The translations under genes were made by a program, and so were the position numbers. This document shows, piece by piece, positions 22,348 through 34,279 of a stretch of 64,000 bases of DNA. The stretch covers positions 92,030,443 through 92,094,442 of the forward strand of contig CATQJL010000316.1 in the NCBI GenBank assembly GCA_958299035.1, in the 5' to 3' direction. How positions within the stretch are numbered: the stretch's first letter is position 1; every line of letters begins with the position of its first letter. The stretch is from Cylicocyclus nassatus. Taxonomy: Eukaryota > Nematoda > Chromadorea > Rhabditida > Strongylidae. Under the pieces are notes generated by a model. The model was not told where the DNA came from. It ran no database searches and worked only from the letters and a program-made list of their open reading frames with translations.

Positions 22348-24129
22348 TTCACATGAAAGAATGGCAAAGAGGGGGAAACTTTGATAACTCCTTGTATCTG
22401 AAAGATTAGAAACTTTGCTCTTTCTATGAAAGCTGCGCGCTTTCACCGTCTCATGCAAATACTACGTTCTTCATCTTCCTTTCTTGCTTCGCTTAGACGA
22501 TAGATTGAATCCGATTCTCTTGTCCTAGTACTTACATTTCCCCAACCCCAACAATTCTTTTGTTTTCTACTCCCATTACGATATCTGGTTTGTGCAATGC
22601 CTCATATGTTCGCTTTGTTGTAATAATTCTATCTACTCGTCCTTTTTCATCATCATCTTCTTCTTCTAAGAACGACTCTTGAGCTTTTACAAATGTTTTA
22701 AATTTCCAAGCACTGAATCAATGACAATTTATGCGTTCTCAAATTAAAAACGCCTGCTTTAACTAAAATCTCTACATTTTCCTTTTATGCTGCTATGAGG
22801 ACTGGCATCGTTGAATGAGATTTTACTTCCCGATACCTAGTTGGACGTGTTTGTTAGCCTTAATAATACTTGAAGCGTTATCTTCCTTCGCTATGACTCT
22901 TCTCTAGGTCCTATCGACACTAGTTGAAAATTTGATAGGCAGGCATGATCCTGACACAAATGAACCCGAATGGCTAGATTCGTGTTTCTTTTTTGTTTTG
23001 CACTCTTAAATTTCTCATGAAAAGAAAAATATGTTAAACTATACACGATTCATGACACGCAGAGACCGGGCGCCGTTGCGTCCGACCAAGAGAGCTCTTG
23101 CATGGAAGAGACAGCAAATGGTAAGAGAAACGAAAGAGCGCTCGATCGGAGAGACGCCGACACGTCCGCAGTCTTTGCGTGCATGAATCGCCTATACCTA
23201 AATAGTAGAAGTAAGTTTCGGCGCATGAATGCTCTTGCATTGTGGATGCTGTGGTAAGCATCCAGAGCAATTTCAAAACTATTCATTTATTCGAAAAACC
23301 TTCTTAAACGAGAAGAATTGCTGTAAGAAACAAATAAACCGATATAATTCTCTAATTGCAGTGGAGAGCTTTGATTTTGTGGTCTAGCTAGACGCTGTGA
23401 CATTACTCTGCGGCTATTATACTAAATTAATAATTGTTGAATTTTTTTTGTTTATCCAAGGTCCTCGATCGCCTGTTCGTAATCATCTCTTATTACTTGA
23501 TATCATCAGTTTTTGAGGATCCTTATAACATTTACAGATATCCCTCAATGCAAATGATCTCACTCACTGATATTCGGAGGATTTGAATGGGCTTTTGTAG
23601 GACTTATCTACTGTTTCTGGATCTATAATAGCTGATGCACATGCTATTGGACTGTCCCAAAACTAAATTGTTTTTTTAACAAATCAAATTATTTTTGTTT
23701 TCCTAACAGACTTGGGATACCGCAGACATTTGCTGGATTTTTTCCGCGGCTCAAAATCAAGGAACATAGCCCGAATATGACTTAATTTTTCATTGTTAAA
23801 CTTGGTATTTCTCGATCATCAGAGCACATGCAAAGGTCTAAAATATACTTGCTAAGGCTTGCAATATACAATTACATATGTGGGAGGAGCGGGGGAGGAG
23901 TTAGCCATTTTTTGACTATCTTATTTTCCTCTATTTCTGTACGCGAAAAGAATGTAGCAAATGCATTTATATATCAATTACCATTTGTATCATAATTATT
24001 CAATTATCTGTGTTACTGGCTGGACTTCTATCTGTGTTTCTGTGCTCTTTTTGGATGGAGCACCTGGAGTGCATATAATAACTAAATAAATAACTGAATC
24101 ACTACTTTGTATCTTCTACATGATCACAA
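22348..24129. other. Intergenic stretch, nothing firmly assignable
   Basis: AT-rich with pyrimidine-rich patches. A minus-strand ORF pair at 23034-23286 lies in a locally GC-richer patch, but I recognise no family and see no exon structure. No inverted-repeat element is clear. Confidence 0.35.
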
Positions 24130-24130
24130 T

Positions 24131-24196
24131 TTTGGAGCCGAGGAGGATTTTTTCGAAATTATTTTTATAGATAATTTCTTCGATTTCGGCTCCAAA
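24131..24196. repeat. Short hairpin
   Basis: TTTGGAGCCGAGGAGGATTT pairs imperfectly with the complementary segment ending TTTCGGCTCCAAA, across an AT-rich centre. It could be a small foldback remnant or a structured RNA element if transcribed. Confidence 0.6.
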
Positions 24197-24616
24197 CTTT
24201 ACCTGGAATACAACTTAGGATCTTTAGTGGTCATTATGTAGTGCTTGCTTAACTCCATCGTAACCTAATGTAATTATTCGGTGTGCAACTTTCTGAAGGA
24301 ATTTTCATATTCCCTCTCTGCCAAGCATTGTCGGCACGTCGATGATTTTTTTCGTCAACTGCAACTGTTGCTGTGTGCCGAACGTCCGCAAAATGCACTT
24401 TAATCGTTTTGTGTGAGAAAGATGATGGGTGCGGGACGGCTGTTTGTGAAACGCCTTCGTGCTTTTTCAGCTGCAAAATTTCGGCCGCGAGTTAGTTTTT
24501 AAGCCTTGTAAGCAAAAACTGTCAGAATCTGCTTCCCCCCCCCCCCCCCCCGCCCCCACTCCAGGCACTTGACTCGCCTATCATTTGGAGATCGGACAAC
24601 CTAACACTTTTGCTTC

Positions 24617-25090
24617 AAGAGGGTTCCACTTTCTTTTTCAAATTTTGTATTTTTTTAGTTTCAAATTTTGTACTCAAGCTTTTGAGTCTAGTGAGGTGAC
24701 GTACGCCAAATTAGTCGTGGTTGGAAAAAATGAATGTCTTAACCTATTTATTATTATGTTTATTAGTTTTTCAAGTTGATTTTGTTCTGCTGCGATCTCT
24801 CGTACTTATTTTCTCATAGACAACCTCTGTACCAAATAGTCAGAGGAGCTGGAAGCTCATAAACCATGTCTTACTACTTATAGTGTCATCATGATTGCCC
24901 TTTTCTTCTTTTTTCTTTTTTTTTCTGCCTAGCAACTGCTTCGAGCAAGGGTTACATTTTCAGTTCCAAATTTTGTACTCATGCTTTTGGATATGGTGAG
25001 GTAACGTAAGCAAGTTACTCGTGATTGAAAGAAATGAATGTCTTTTTTGATTTATTATTGACTCAGTCAATTTTTCATTGATTTTGTTTT
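24617..25090. repeat. Direct duplication (two ~150-180 bp copies)
   Basis: The copy at about 24617-24790 and the copy at about 24950-25090 share TTTCAAATTTTGTACTCA, GTGAGGT(G/A)ACGTA, and AATGAATGTCTT in the same order, with obvious divergence. They are about 325 bp apart in direct orientation. The period and content match no element I recognise. Confidence 0.65.
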
Positions 25091-25520
25091 GCAGTTTCGC
25101 AGCATGCGAGGGACTTGTTGTAAAAGTATGTGATTAATTTTTTGCGACATTAATATTGATGCTCCTTTTTCTCAAATTTTTCTTGGCAGTTTTGCTCAGG
25201 ACGGGAAAAATTTTGTTTTAACAGGCCTGTGCAGCTGCAAGATGATTATCACCGATGATTTTTTGTGCTAATTGGAAAGGGTACGAAACACGAAGCGATG
25301 AAATCAAATGTAGTTTTGATTAGCACAAACTTTGAATTCCGGTCGCTCGAGGTGCTAAAAAGTTCAAATTTGTTTGATTTTACGTATATTTTAATTTGTG
25401 ACCTAGTCTCTTTACCTAAGAAGTTCATATTAACATCGGACTCTTCTCAAAAAGATGGTTTCTTCGGGATAAATTCTCGACTTTTGTCTTTCGAAATTTT
25501 CTTATACCAAGGATAAATAC

Positions 25521-26810
25521 TAGGTCTTCTTTGAGTCAACGCCACATTTCGTAGAACAAAGTCTAAGAGATCTTACAAGGGAAGGATACTATCTCAGATT
25601 CACCTTTTGAGATGAGACACAAATATTTGGAATCAGCTTGGAAAGCTGTTCAAATATGCTGTTCTTAGCTGCTTAGCATTATTCTGAAGCGAGTTATGGT
25701 CTCTTTTCTATGCAAAGTTTGCGTGCTCCTAACCTATTGATGCTACGGTGTCGACGTTTAGGTGGTTCTGCAACTGCATAATGCTCCCTTTGAAGATTGA
25801 AAGAATTAACTTGATGCTAGCGCAACATCCTAGCACTTTTTTCAAACGAATTCTTATCTACACGCCGTCTTACGACATTCAAAAGTTCCTCAATTGCTCG
25901 CAACAGCAATCCCATAACTCGCTTCGGAATAATGCTAAGCAGCTAGGAACAGCATATTTGGAATCAGCGTTCTAAGCTTTCCAAATATATGTGTCTCATC
26001 TCAAAAAGCGAATCTAAGTTGGTATCTTTCCCAAGCAGCTTTTAATTCTTTTTATGATGGTTTCAAAATAAGTGCAGTACAATCAATGAGCTCTCGGAAA
26101 ATTACCAAAATCTGCGACCCATGGTTTTCTAATTTGTACTGATTTCTCGAGGAAGTCCCGATAGCTTATGAACAAAACAAACTCTACAGAATAATTCAAA
26201 TGGCTACTAACTTGGGTGTCATTCGATGCAGCTTCTGCTTCTTAAAGGATGTTTCAGTGTTTCCGATTTTGGAGTATTCGGAATATTATGATTCATATTT
26301 TTGAACGTGCCCCAGGCTGTGGCTGGAGAATACGAGTTTCGACTTTTCTAGTCTGTGAACGCTTGTTTGCTTTATTTGATTAGTGTTAAAGCTTAAACCG
26401 CTTTTAGAAGTTACAAACTTGGATGATTTACTGTATTTGATGTGTCTGTATCTAATAGACGTGGTGAAATTTAGTGGTTTTGTTGAAAACTTTATCAAAA
26501 ATTTATAACAAGTCATCGGAAGGAGAAGAGACCGTTTATCCTATAGGGTTTGCTTTATCCACACGTATCTGGACCACTTCAAAAAATCAATACAAAAATT
26601 TAGAAAAAGAACGAAACTTGACCATGGCAGAAACCATGGGTCGCAGATTTTGGTATTTTCCGAAAGGTCAATGATTGTGCTGCACTTATTTTAAACCATC
26701 AGAAAGAGAATGAAGAACTGCCCTGATTGCTGCCATGACATCTTAGAAATTTTTGTTCCATCATGTGGCATTCATTTGAGAAAAGCGGGCATTACCTTCG
26801 GAACGAGTTA
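25521..26810. mobile_element. Mariner-end MITE, family C (copy 2), with nested family A foldback
   Basis: The left part (TAGGTCTTCTTTGAGTCAACG) is at 25521-25571, and the body and right end (GGCATTCATTTGAGAAAAGCG, ending TTCGGAACGAGTTA) are at 26039-26810. The interruption is a family A foldback. The body shares 'caatgagctctcggaaaattacc' and 'ctgcgacccatgg' with the copies at 2403 and 55972. No transposase. Confidence 0.75.
25572..26038. mobile_element. Foldback element, family A (copy 4)
   Basis: The left end CTTACAAGGGAAGGATAC faces the diverged right end (CTGCTTGGGAAAGATACC on the opposite strand). The arms include TTTTGAGATGAGACACA and TTTGGAATCAGC. This sub-family, like the one at 48865-49300, carries a CTTAGCTGC...GAAGCGAGTTATGG-type inner arm. 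Confidence 0.8.
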
Positions 26811-27145
26811 ATACTATATGTATAATTCATTCACAAAATGAATTTTCTAATTTCGCACAAGAATTCTCCATATCGATAGAAGCGTTATAGCAAAAGAGCG
26901 GATTGATGAATTGAGCATAGCATTGATCATGTCTATTACCAAAAACCTGCCAATGTGGGTAATGCTAATCAATTATTCTTCCATTCAGCATGATTAGTTT
27001 GAGTTATTCAGTTAGTTCATTTGATATTCTTTGTCGCACAAACAACGTCGTTTTTCAGATTTCAAGGTTAAATATGATATATATTTCCTAGGAGCTTACG
27101 TCGCTCTGTAAATCATTGATTATATGTGCAAAGTTTTATAGTAGA

Positions 27146-28998
27146 CTAGCTGGCTTACCCAGCTCCGCCCGGCGCTGTCAAAAACGATAAAGGTTCCGTT
27201 TCTATCCCTGCACACCTTTACCTGTGCCCACTTCTACATGCAATTCCCTATTCCCGCTGTGTGAGTAATTAGCATGCTCATCTACCTTCCTCACCAACCC
27301 CCCCCCCCCCCCCCCCCGCCCCGTAGCTCAAACTTTGCAAAAAAAAAACAACAATAAAATCGATAAAAGTAAGGATAATTTTGAAAACTGATAGCGCTAT
27401 TTATACGGTCCGGGCCCTAAAATATTTTTGTGGTGTGTCTTGCTCAAACTCGGTATATGGGGGTTATTCAAGGTGATGACGAATATGGTAGTCATTTCGC
27501 GTGGCAGCGGGTAAAAATTATGAACCTGCCTGAAACCTTGGCAGGGAATTACCTAAAATGCTGTTTCAAGAAAATCGTGCTTAATCCCCATGATAATGGC
27601 AATTCGTGTGGTATAAAAGAGTTTCCCACGACCGTAATGCTTTCCTTATAGGACCACTGCCGCGCGCGATACACCCTTCGGCGGCTTTTGCCTAAGCAAA
27701 AACAGGGGGAGGGAGATTTGTCGTGTGCGTTACGCGTTGGGACAGATCATCAGGATGGCGCATGGAGACCGGTATGCAAAACGACCCTTTCCCCATGCCG
27801 TGAATATCTGGGATGTAATTGGCCCGAAAGCGTCCATCCAAACCCTGCAACTCACATAACTTCACTAATACGTTATGACAGCGAGCAAGCATCATATTCA
27901 TAAGCAGTATACTTGTGAACGTTACACGTAAGGTTTTGAGCAAATCTGGAACTTCGACGCATCCACTGTACACCCACCGTAACCCAAGAAAATGCGCTAT
28001 TCTGTGAAATCAGCATGATCATGTCCAGCGCGCTAAATGACCACCCTAGACGAAGTTTAAGCGAATCTATGTTTTCGACCCATGCCATATAACCACCACA
28101 ACTCTATAAAAAGGTCCCAATATGCAGAGAGAGAGATGATATTCGTAATCAGCATGTCGAATAAGCCATATTGACCGAGCTCCAGTCGAATTCATGACTT
28201 TGACTTCCTACCGTACACCTACCGTAACCACAAGGGGAGACGTTCTGCGTAGAAGGTGTGGTATCTGTAATCAGCATGTAAGATAGCCCTTATACACGAA
28301 GTTTGAGCAAGCTCTACGACAAAAAATTTTGGGGCCCGAATAACCGAATAGCGCCAAACTAATATTGCACTCGTAATCAGCATGCTCTATTACCCCCCCC
28401 CCCCCCTGTGCCAACTCTCAGCCCCGCAGGTCAAACTTTACAAAAAAAAAACGATAAAATCGATAAAAGTACTATATGATTTTAGAAATCAAAATTGGAT
28501 TCGTAATCAGCATGCTCGATTACCCCCCCCCCCCTCTGCCAACTCCCAGCCCCGTAGCTCAAACTTTGCAAAAAAATCGATAAAATCGATAAGTAATGGA
28601 CGATTTTAAAAACCAATATTGTATTCGTAATGAGCATGCTCGATTACCCCTGTGCAAACTCCCAGCTAGCTCAAACTTTGCAAAAAAATCGATAAAATCG
28701 ATAAAAGTAATGGACGTTTTAAAAACTAAAATTGTATTCGTAATCAGCATGCTCGATTAGCCCCTGTGCAAACTCCTAGCCCCGTAGGTGAACTCTGCGA
28801 GAAAAATCGATAAAAATCAACAAAATCGATATCGATCGATGATGAAAAGTAGCCTATGACACCCGCTAGTGCCCGAAGTGTATGGTGCCAAGTTTGGTCC
28901 GGATCGCTTCAGAAATGAAATTTTCTATTCGGAACATATGTACAGACAGACATACAGACAGACATACATACAAACAGATCGGCTTTATATATATAAGA
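27146..28998 (-). mobile_element. Non-autonomous Helitron-like element (copy 2) with internal tandem array
   Basis: On the minus strand it starts TCTTATATATATAAAGCC at 28998 and ends with a hairpin (GCTGG, loop GTAAG, CCAGC) running into the terminal CTAG at 27146. The host A is at 27145 and T at 28999. A sub-terminal hairpin immediately before CTRR is typical of Helitrons. It shares its end regions with 12814-13484. The 1.85-kb body carries C-runs and repeated ~120-bp units (28370-28800) but no Rep/helicase. Confidence 0.8.
28370..28860. repeat. Tandem array of ~113-127-bp units
   Basis: At least four units begin ATTCGTAATCAGCATGCTC (about 28372, 28499, 28622 with one change, and 28735). 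Each contains a C-run of variable length, CCCAGCCCCGTAG, and the AAATCGATAAAATCGATAA block. Partial, more diverged units occur upstream from about 27240, and in opposite orientation at about 46170-46560. Variable internal tandem repeats are common in non-autonomous Helitrons. Confidence 0.85.
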
Positions 28999-30489
28999 TA
29001 AGTACATACGTCTGTAGGAGGTATGCGAACTTGGTAGTACGGAGTGACAAAATTTTTGGTCACCTAGTTTTCTAGTCCAGCGAGTACCTATAGATTATGT
29101 TAGTACATATTCGTATCTAAGTGTATACATGAAGATTTGTACTGTATAATGATAGTAGAAGTTTTTAGATTACCAAGGTTTTCATTTTCCAGTAGCGCCT
29201 CATGATACTCATAGCAAGGCCTTACCTTACTCGGTAACTTATAAGTATTCGAGATTCACATTAGTATCACAATTACAATTTTCTATTTGTTTACTTTGAC
29301 CCCTTTGACAGTACGATAGCCATGAATTTCAAAATTATTTTGAAGTTCTGCCATGGCTCGCATGCAGAGCTGCCGCCCGGACAACGGTCCTGATCCATCC
29401 GGGAGATCGATTCGGTGACGGCCGAGGTCTCCCTAGCGGCGTACTGGACTCGCGCCCGGATCCCACCAAGATTTACCCTTGCGGAAGTCCACGAAAACCT
29501 ACTTCACCCCGAAACCCTGCATTTTCACACCTGGGCTGTAACTAGCCCTAAGCTATAAAGCCCAATTTCATCCACTTAACCTCACCCAAACTACCTGTAG
29601 GCAATTAGTTTTTTTTCTTTGAAAAAGGAACGCCACTAGACTACTTGTTATCCGTAATAGTAAAGTAACAGACAAAATGGTTCCGGTAATGAATGGGATA
29701 GGAAAAGCACGGTGATATCAGAAGCACTCGTTTTACATTGAAAAAAAGATTGAAAGAGACTTTAATGAGATAAGACAAACAAAATTCACATATAAGAAAT
29801 CGCTGTCACAACAACAAAAACAACATGGGAATAATTAGAGAAGACAATGAAAGAGGACACAGAAGATTTGAAGCAGAAACAAAAACAAAAAAGATCATCT
29901 TTTCTGAAGTTTAGAGGCATTCCTTGTGACAGCAACGTTGAAATAAAGATCGACGAAAGCCTAGACACATAAAGCTTATAATTTAGGTGCACACCTACAT
30001 CGATAATTTATTTTTTGTAAATTAATTTTCAACTCCCTTGAGAGGCACCATGCAAGGTCAAACTATCGGAACCTAACTCACTTCACAGAGCAAATCCGCA
30101 TCTTTTCACAAACAAGCCACCAAGCGGAAACCAGCAGATACGAGTCACACAGCTACCTCTAAACACAGAACGTTGCGCTGGCTAATCAAACCGTAGATGC
30201 TGCGATAGAGAAGTTCGGGAGGGAGAAAACTTGCGAAAGCCTGAGAGACCCAATGCCGCAATCCAAATTTGGAGTAAGTTTGAAAATGGGCGCATGATTA
30301 GGTAGAGGACTGCAGTGAGAAAAGTTGTTGACGATCAAGAACTTATAAAGAATTCGGGGTTATCTAGTTGTGAAAAGTGAAGTAGGAAGGCAAGGAAAGA
30401 GAATTCAAAAAAGTGCGGCAACCAAAGCCACTCCTGTGAGATAGAGATATGAGAAAATAAATCAGAAACTAGGAAGACATAAACAAAAA
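28999..30489. other. Intergenic stretch with a GC-rich island
   Basis: Positions about 29345-29580 form an unusual GC-rich island (CCGCCCGGACAACGG, CACCCCGAAACCCTGC, CTATAAAGCCC) in AT-rich DNA, without an ORF. It resembles the kind of leader found upstream of retrotransposon coding regions, but no such coding region follows. The rest holds nothing assignable. Confidence 0.35.
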
Positions 30490-31190
30490 TGTGTAGAATT
30501 GTTCCAAGCCCCGTATGCACGTATATTCCCGCTGAGGATTGGAGCGGATCTGAGAGGGAATGCGTCATATCTCGCTACTCTACGCATTTCTTCTTTATTC
30601 TCTATCTTGCTTTTGAAGTTTTGTACACTTATACCATAATGGATGCCATGTTACTTCCACACAAGATTGGTTTTTTGCGATTTTGTGTGATCCCAGGGCA
30701 TCCCCAGGGGATTCAAAGTGATTTATCTTTGTGAGAAGTCAATGAAAAAACTGTAAAATTGTACTGAGGATACATTACGGCACTGCTAAGCATGTTTTCG
30801 ATAGGAGAAATGGAATATAAAGATTGCGAATATTTCGATGATCCCTAGCTCGCCAGCTAGGGACTAACTGTCGCAGTAAATCCACAATACAATCTTACAG
30901 CGTTTCATTGAGTTTTCGGGAGATGAATGGCATTGATTGAGAGGTGATCTCTTGGGGATCCTCTGAGGATCCCCAAGGTTTCAAATAGTAAAATTCTAAT
31001 CAATTATGCCAGTAACCTGGCATCAATTACGCGCAGGTATTAGGATATGAGAATATTCATAAGCAAGATAGAGAAGAAAGAAGAAAGATACTTAGAGCAG
31101 CGAAATATGACGCATCCCCTCGCAGATCCCCTCCGCTCCCCAGCGGGGATGTACGTGGATACGGACTCAAATGTACATCGATTTGAAAAT
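30490..31190. mobile_element. Large foldback, ~700 bp
   Basis: The left arm (about 30504-30612: CGCTGAGGATTGGAGCGGAT, GAATGCGTCATATCTCGC, TTCTTCTTTATTCTCTATC) pairs with the right arm (about 31058-31175: GATAGAGAAGAAAGAAGAA, GAAATATGACGCATCCCC, GATCCCCTCCGCTCCCCAGC). A second internal pair lies around GGGGATCC at 30690-30720 and 30950-30980. No ORF of note. Confidence 0.7.
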
Positions 31191-31643
31191 GAAGACATTA
31201 CTTCTTGATGTGTAACGTGCTTGTAAGGCATCGTATTCTCGCTTGTCCTTCAACTCCTTGGAGGCACATAGCAGTCTTCCCTCAAGGCGGTTCCTCCAAG
31301 CTGGTGATGGTTTGAAGACTGCATCCGCGATGTTCTACCTAGAAAAGAAGAATGTTTGAAAGCGACGTAAGTAGTCAAAAACCCGGGAGAACAACAGGAA
31401 CAGGGAAAAACGAATGAAAAACACTTAGAAGGAAGATGGACGAAAACCTATTTTTGAAATTAGCGGAAGCTGCGCGTCAGCGAATGGCTAATTTCGTTGC
31501 GTACTAATCGGCCCGGAGGTGCTGAAAGCTTAAAAATTCCCGGTGAATTCGCAGTTTGGCTCCAGGGCACGTGCCTCAGAACAGCTTTCTGTGACGTCAC
31601 CGCGAGCGGAGCGCCCCACCCCCCTCCTTCCCGAGAGAACGGT

Positions 31644-31979
31644 CAAGAGGCGCGCTTTCACCAAAGGTCACCAGCTCAAAAGCCTCGTTCAGGACTATGC
31701 CAGTCTTTTGAGATGCCAAACTAAACGCATTCATCTAACAGAGTTCTTGATGGCATTTGGTGAGATAATGGTCGAAATATCCACAAATTTGCTTTTAATT
31801 GCATTTTTATGGATTTTTTAAAAGTTCGTTTGTGAATCCTTTCACAAGATAATAAGATAGAATGACCCGTACAGCAATCTTGTATATATCTTCGAAAACT
31901 TGATGTGCCTCTAGCACATTATAAAACACTGAATAAGTGCTATTTGGCGTCCATCTAACAATAAAAATCGCGCCTCTTG
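31644..31979. mobile_element. MITE family J (copy 2)
   Basis: CAAGAGGCGCGCTTTCACC at the left and AATCGCGCCTCTTG at the right are inverted terminal repeats shared with 15926-16288. The flanks are GC-rich (CCCCACCCCCCTCC on the left) and contain no gene. Confidence 0.8.
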
Positions 31980-32654
31980 ACGTACACCCCGCCTTCCATG
32001 GCAGCTCTAATGGTTGAGAGCGCACCCCGGATGTGTCAGAGGTTCCATTGCCTCCCGGCAGTCTTTGGCGGTTGTTTGCGCGGTAAAAGCGTTCCAGCCC
32101 GATTCTGCGTCGCGCAAGCCTCGTGCAGGAATGTCGATCGATCGATTGGGAGCGCTTCCATGTCTTCCGGCACGCTAGCACGCTGCTGACATCGGCACAT
32201 TGGAACCTTTAGACACTGGTCAAAAGGATGGGGAGTTGAACCTCTATGAAGGCTAACCTTTCAACGGGTTCTTGTGATTCCAAAAAGTCGCATAAAATAG
32301 TTACAATAAGGACTTGTGTTATATTTAAGAGATTTTTCTAACACAGATTCTTCGCTTCCATTGTCAATGTAAAGTCATCATCTTCTGACGAAAGATCAGA
32401 GGCTCATCTCGTCACCTGATTCTTCTATAGTCTACTGCAGTATCTCTGCATAAAAAGCAAATATCAGCACATTTTCTTGCTGTTTTCTTTTTTTCCTTCG
32501 TTTTCTCCTGTACTTTTCAATCTGAATCTGAACGCAGTGTACGTCTGTACTTGACCTCATTTTTTGCCTCAAAACTCTCGAACCAATGTCCTTAGAACTG
32601 TTCGGAGTCACCCTTTTCCACGACATTTATGTTTCTTCTTTGACTTGATATAAT

Positions 32655-33318
32655 ATCAGGTCGGCTAATAGATAATTTCGATGTAACATGCAGCTTGGAA
32701 GCTTTGTAAAAATTCAAGTAACTGATATCTAGCTATAATTTTTTGTGAGCACACAGTTCCATGCTTCTACTATCACATACTCATTACATAGGTTGTGACC
32801 TCATATGGCTAGCCTTACAAAATCACTTTTTTGAATTTCCAATTTTCGTTCTCAGCTTACAGTAAGTGCAGACGAGTAATTTGGTGATCGAATACATACA
32901 ACCTTAGCTACATGGCGGATGACCAAGATGGAGACTATGATCTGCTGACTGTTTATTTCTGCAGCAAAAATGTGCGGATTTTCCGATATCTGCGCGTAGA
33001 AGTTTGTTTTGGGGCAATTCAAATCGCTTGAGTTTGACCATCTATGACCATGCAAATGGCGTACCATTCGTGCATTTTGCCCCAATTTGAATTTGATTTT
33101 TGGAGCATGATTTTCCGAAAATTTGACGAAAAAATTCGAATTTTTTGCTTTTCTGCACCATTTCGCCACTAAAGCAATAATTTTTTGAGCAAACAAAGCT
33201 AATCGTACGATTCTCCTTGATTTACTCTTTCGAATAGTATTATGCAGCCATATACAAATTTATGTGCGACATTTCCACAACCCAAAAGCGGCCGAAATTA
33301 TTTTTTAGCCAACCTAAT
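32655..33318. mobile_element. Mariner-end MITE, ~660 bp
   Basis: The left end (TCAGGTCGGCTAATAGATAA) and the right end (complement TTAGGTTGGCTAAAAAATAA) are inverted repeats, followed by TTTCG on both strands. Flanking TA is present. A 114-codon minus-strand ORF (32852-33196) lies inside but has no transposase motifs. Confidence 0.65.
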
Positions 33319-33806
33319 ATAATGCTAATAATCTTGAAAAGGCAGATGTTCTGAAGTTTTCGTTCTGAAGTTGTGAAACCTCTTCTTCCTTGATTCTCTG
33401 CAAGTCCCTACGTTCATTTCAAAGATCGTTGAATCCTCAAGAATTGCTGTTACCCGTAGGGTCGCTAACAAGGGGGAGGGGCACATACAATATAAGGGCT
33501 CAGTTGTGACTATAAAAATTTCTAAATAAGTCTCCTATTCCTTTCCTGAGAACATTTTTGCGAAAAGCATCCTACAAAAGGAGAAATGCTCGAAGAAGCG
33601 ATAATCTCCACAGATCACTTAGCATTTCTCGAAATTTCTGTTGCAACCATGCATGGAGAATATTATTTTTCTCTCGTTTACTACGCTCTTTCTGCAAGTT
33701 TCCCCTCCTCACAGAGACATTCAGATTTAAAAAACCACTTTTCTACCCTTTCAAAGAGAATTTGCTCTTCCAGTTCTTCTGAACAAGTTCCATAAAAGAT
33801 GGTTAA

Positions 33807-34162
33807 AGGCAGCGTCCAGGCAAGTCTGGACCTATGAGGATTTTACGTGGAAAGTACTTTTGGGGCCCTAACTGAGCCACTGCCCAACCGGCAGCTCAGG
33901 TAGTGCCTTAACGCCTGAGATATTCCCCTCGAAACTGGACCCCGCGACCGTGTTTCGCATGGATTCATGGCGCAAAGCGTGGATCCTGGCGCGAAACTGC
34001 CATAAATCCATGCGAATACGTTCGCGGGGGCCAGTTTCGAGGGGAATATCTCAACCATTAGAGCACTAACTGAGCTGCCGCTTGGGCAGTGCCTTAGTTA
34101 GGGCCCCAAAAGTACTTTCCACTTAAAAGCCCCATAGGTCCAGATCTGCCTGGACGCTGCCT
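33807..34162. mobile_element. TTAA-flanked 356-bp palindromic MITE (piggyBac-like)
   Basis: It starts AGGCAGCGTCCAGGCA, ends TGCCTGGACGCTGCCT, and is bounded by TTAA on each side (33803-33806 and 34163-34166). The arms pair through GGAAAGTACTTTTGGGGCCC, CCGC/GCGG blocks and CCTCGAAACTGG, almost to the centre. A TTAA duplication is the signature of piggyBac-type transposition. There is no transposase here. Confidence 0.92.
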
Positions 34163-34279
34163 TTAAGTAAGTAGCAGAACACCTATCATTTTGGAAGTGA
34201 GTACACCCATATCAATTATGTGTACTACAAAAAACACTTTTTTCTCAGAATCAATTCCGATAGCATCGAAATCATTCGC

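Noticed and set aside
28370..28860. Possible CRISPR-like array
   Set aside because: Units are ~120 bp with diverged, homologous 'spacers' and a eukaryotic mobile-element context; this is ordinary tandem repetition.
31807..32189. 124-codon minus-strand ORF and opposing frame
   Set aside because: It covers the end of MITE family J and a GC-rich repeat-like patch; no protein family or splice sites support it.
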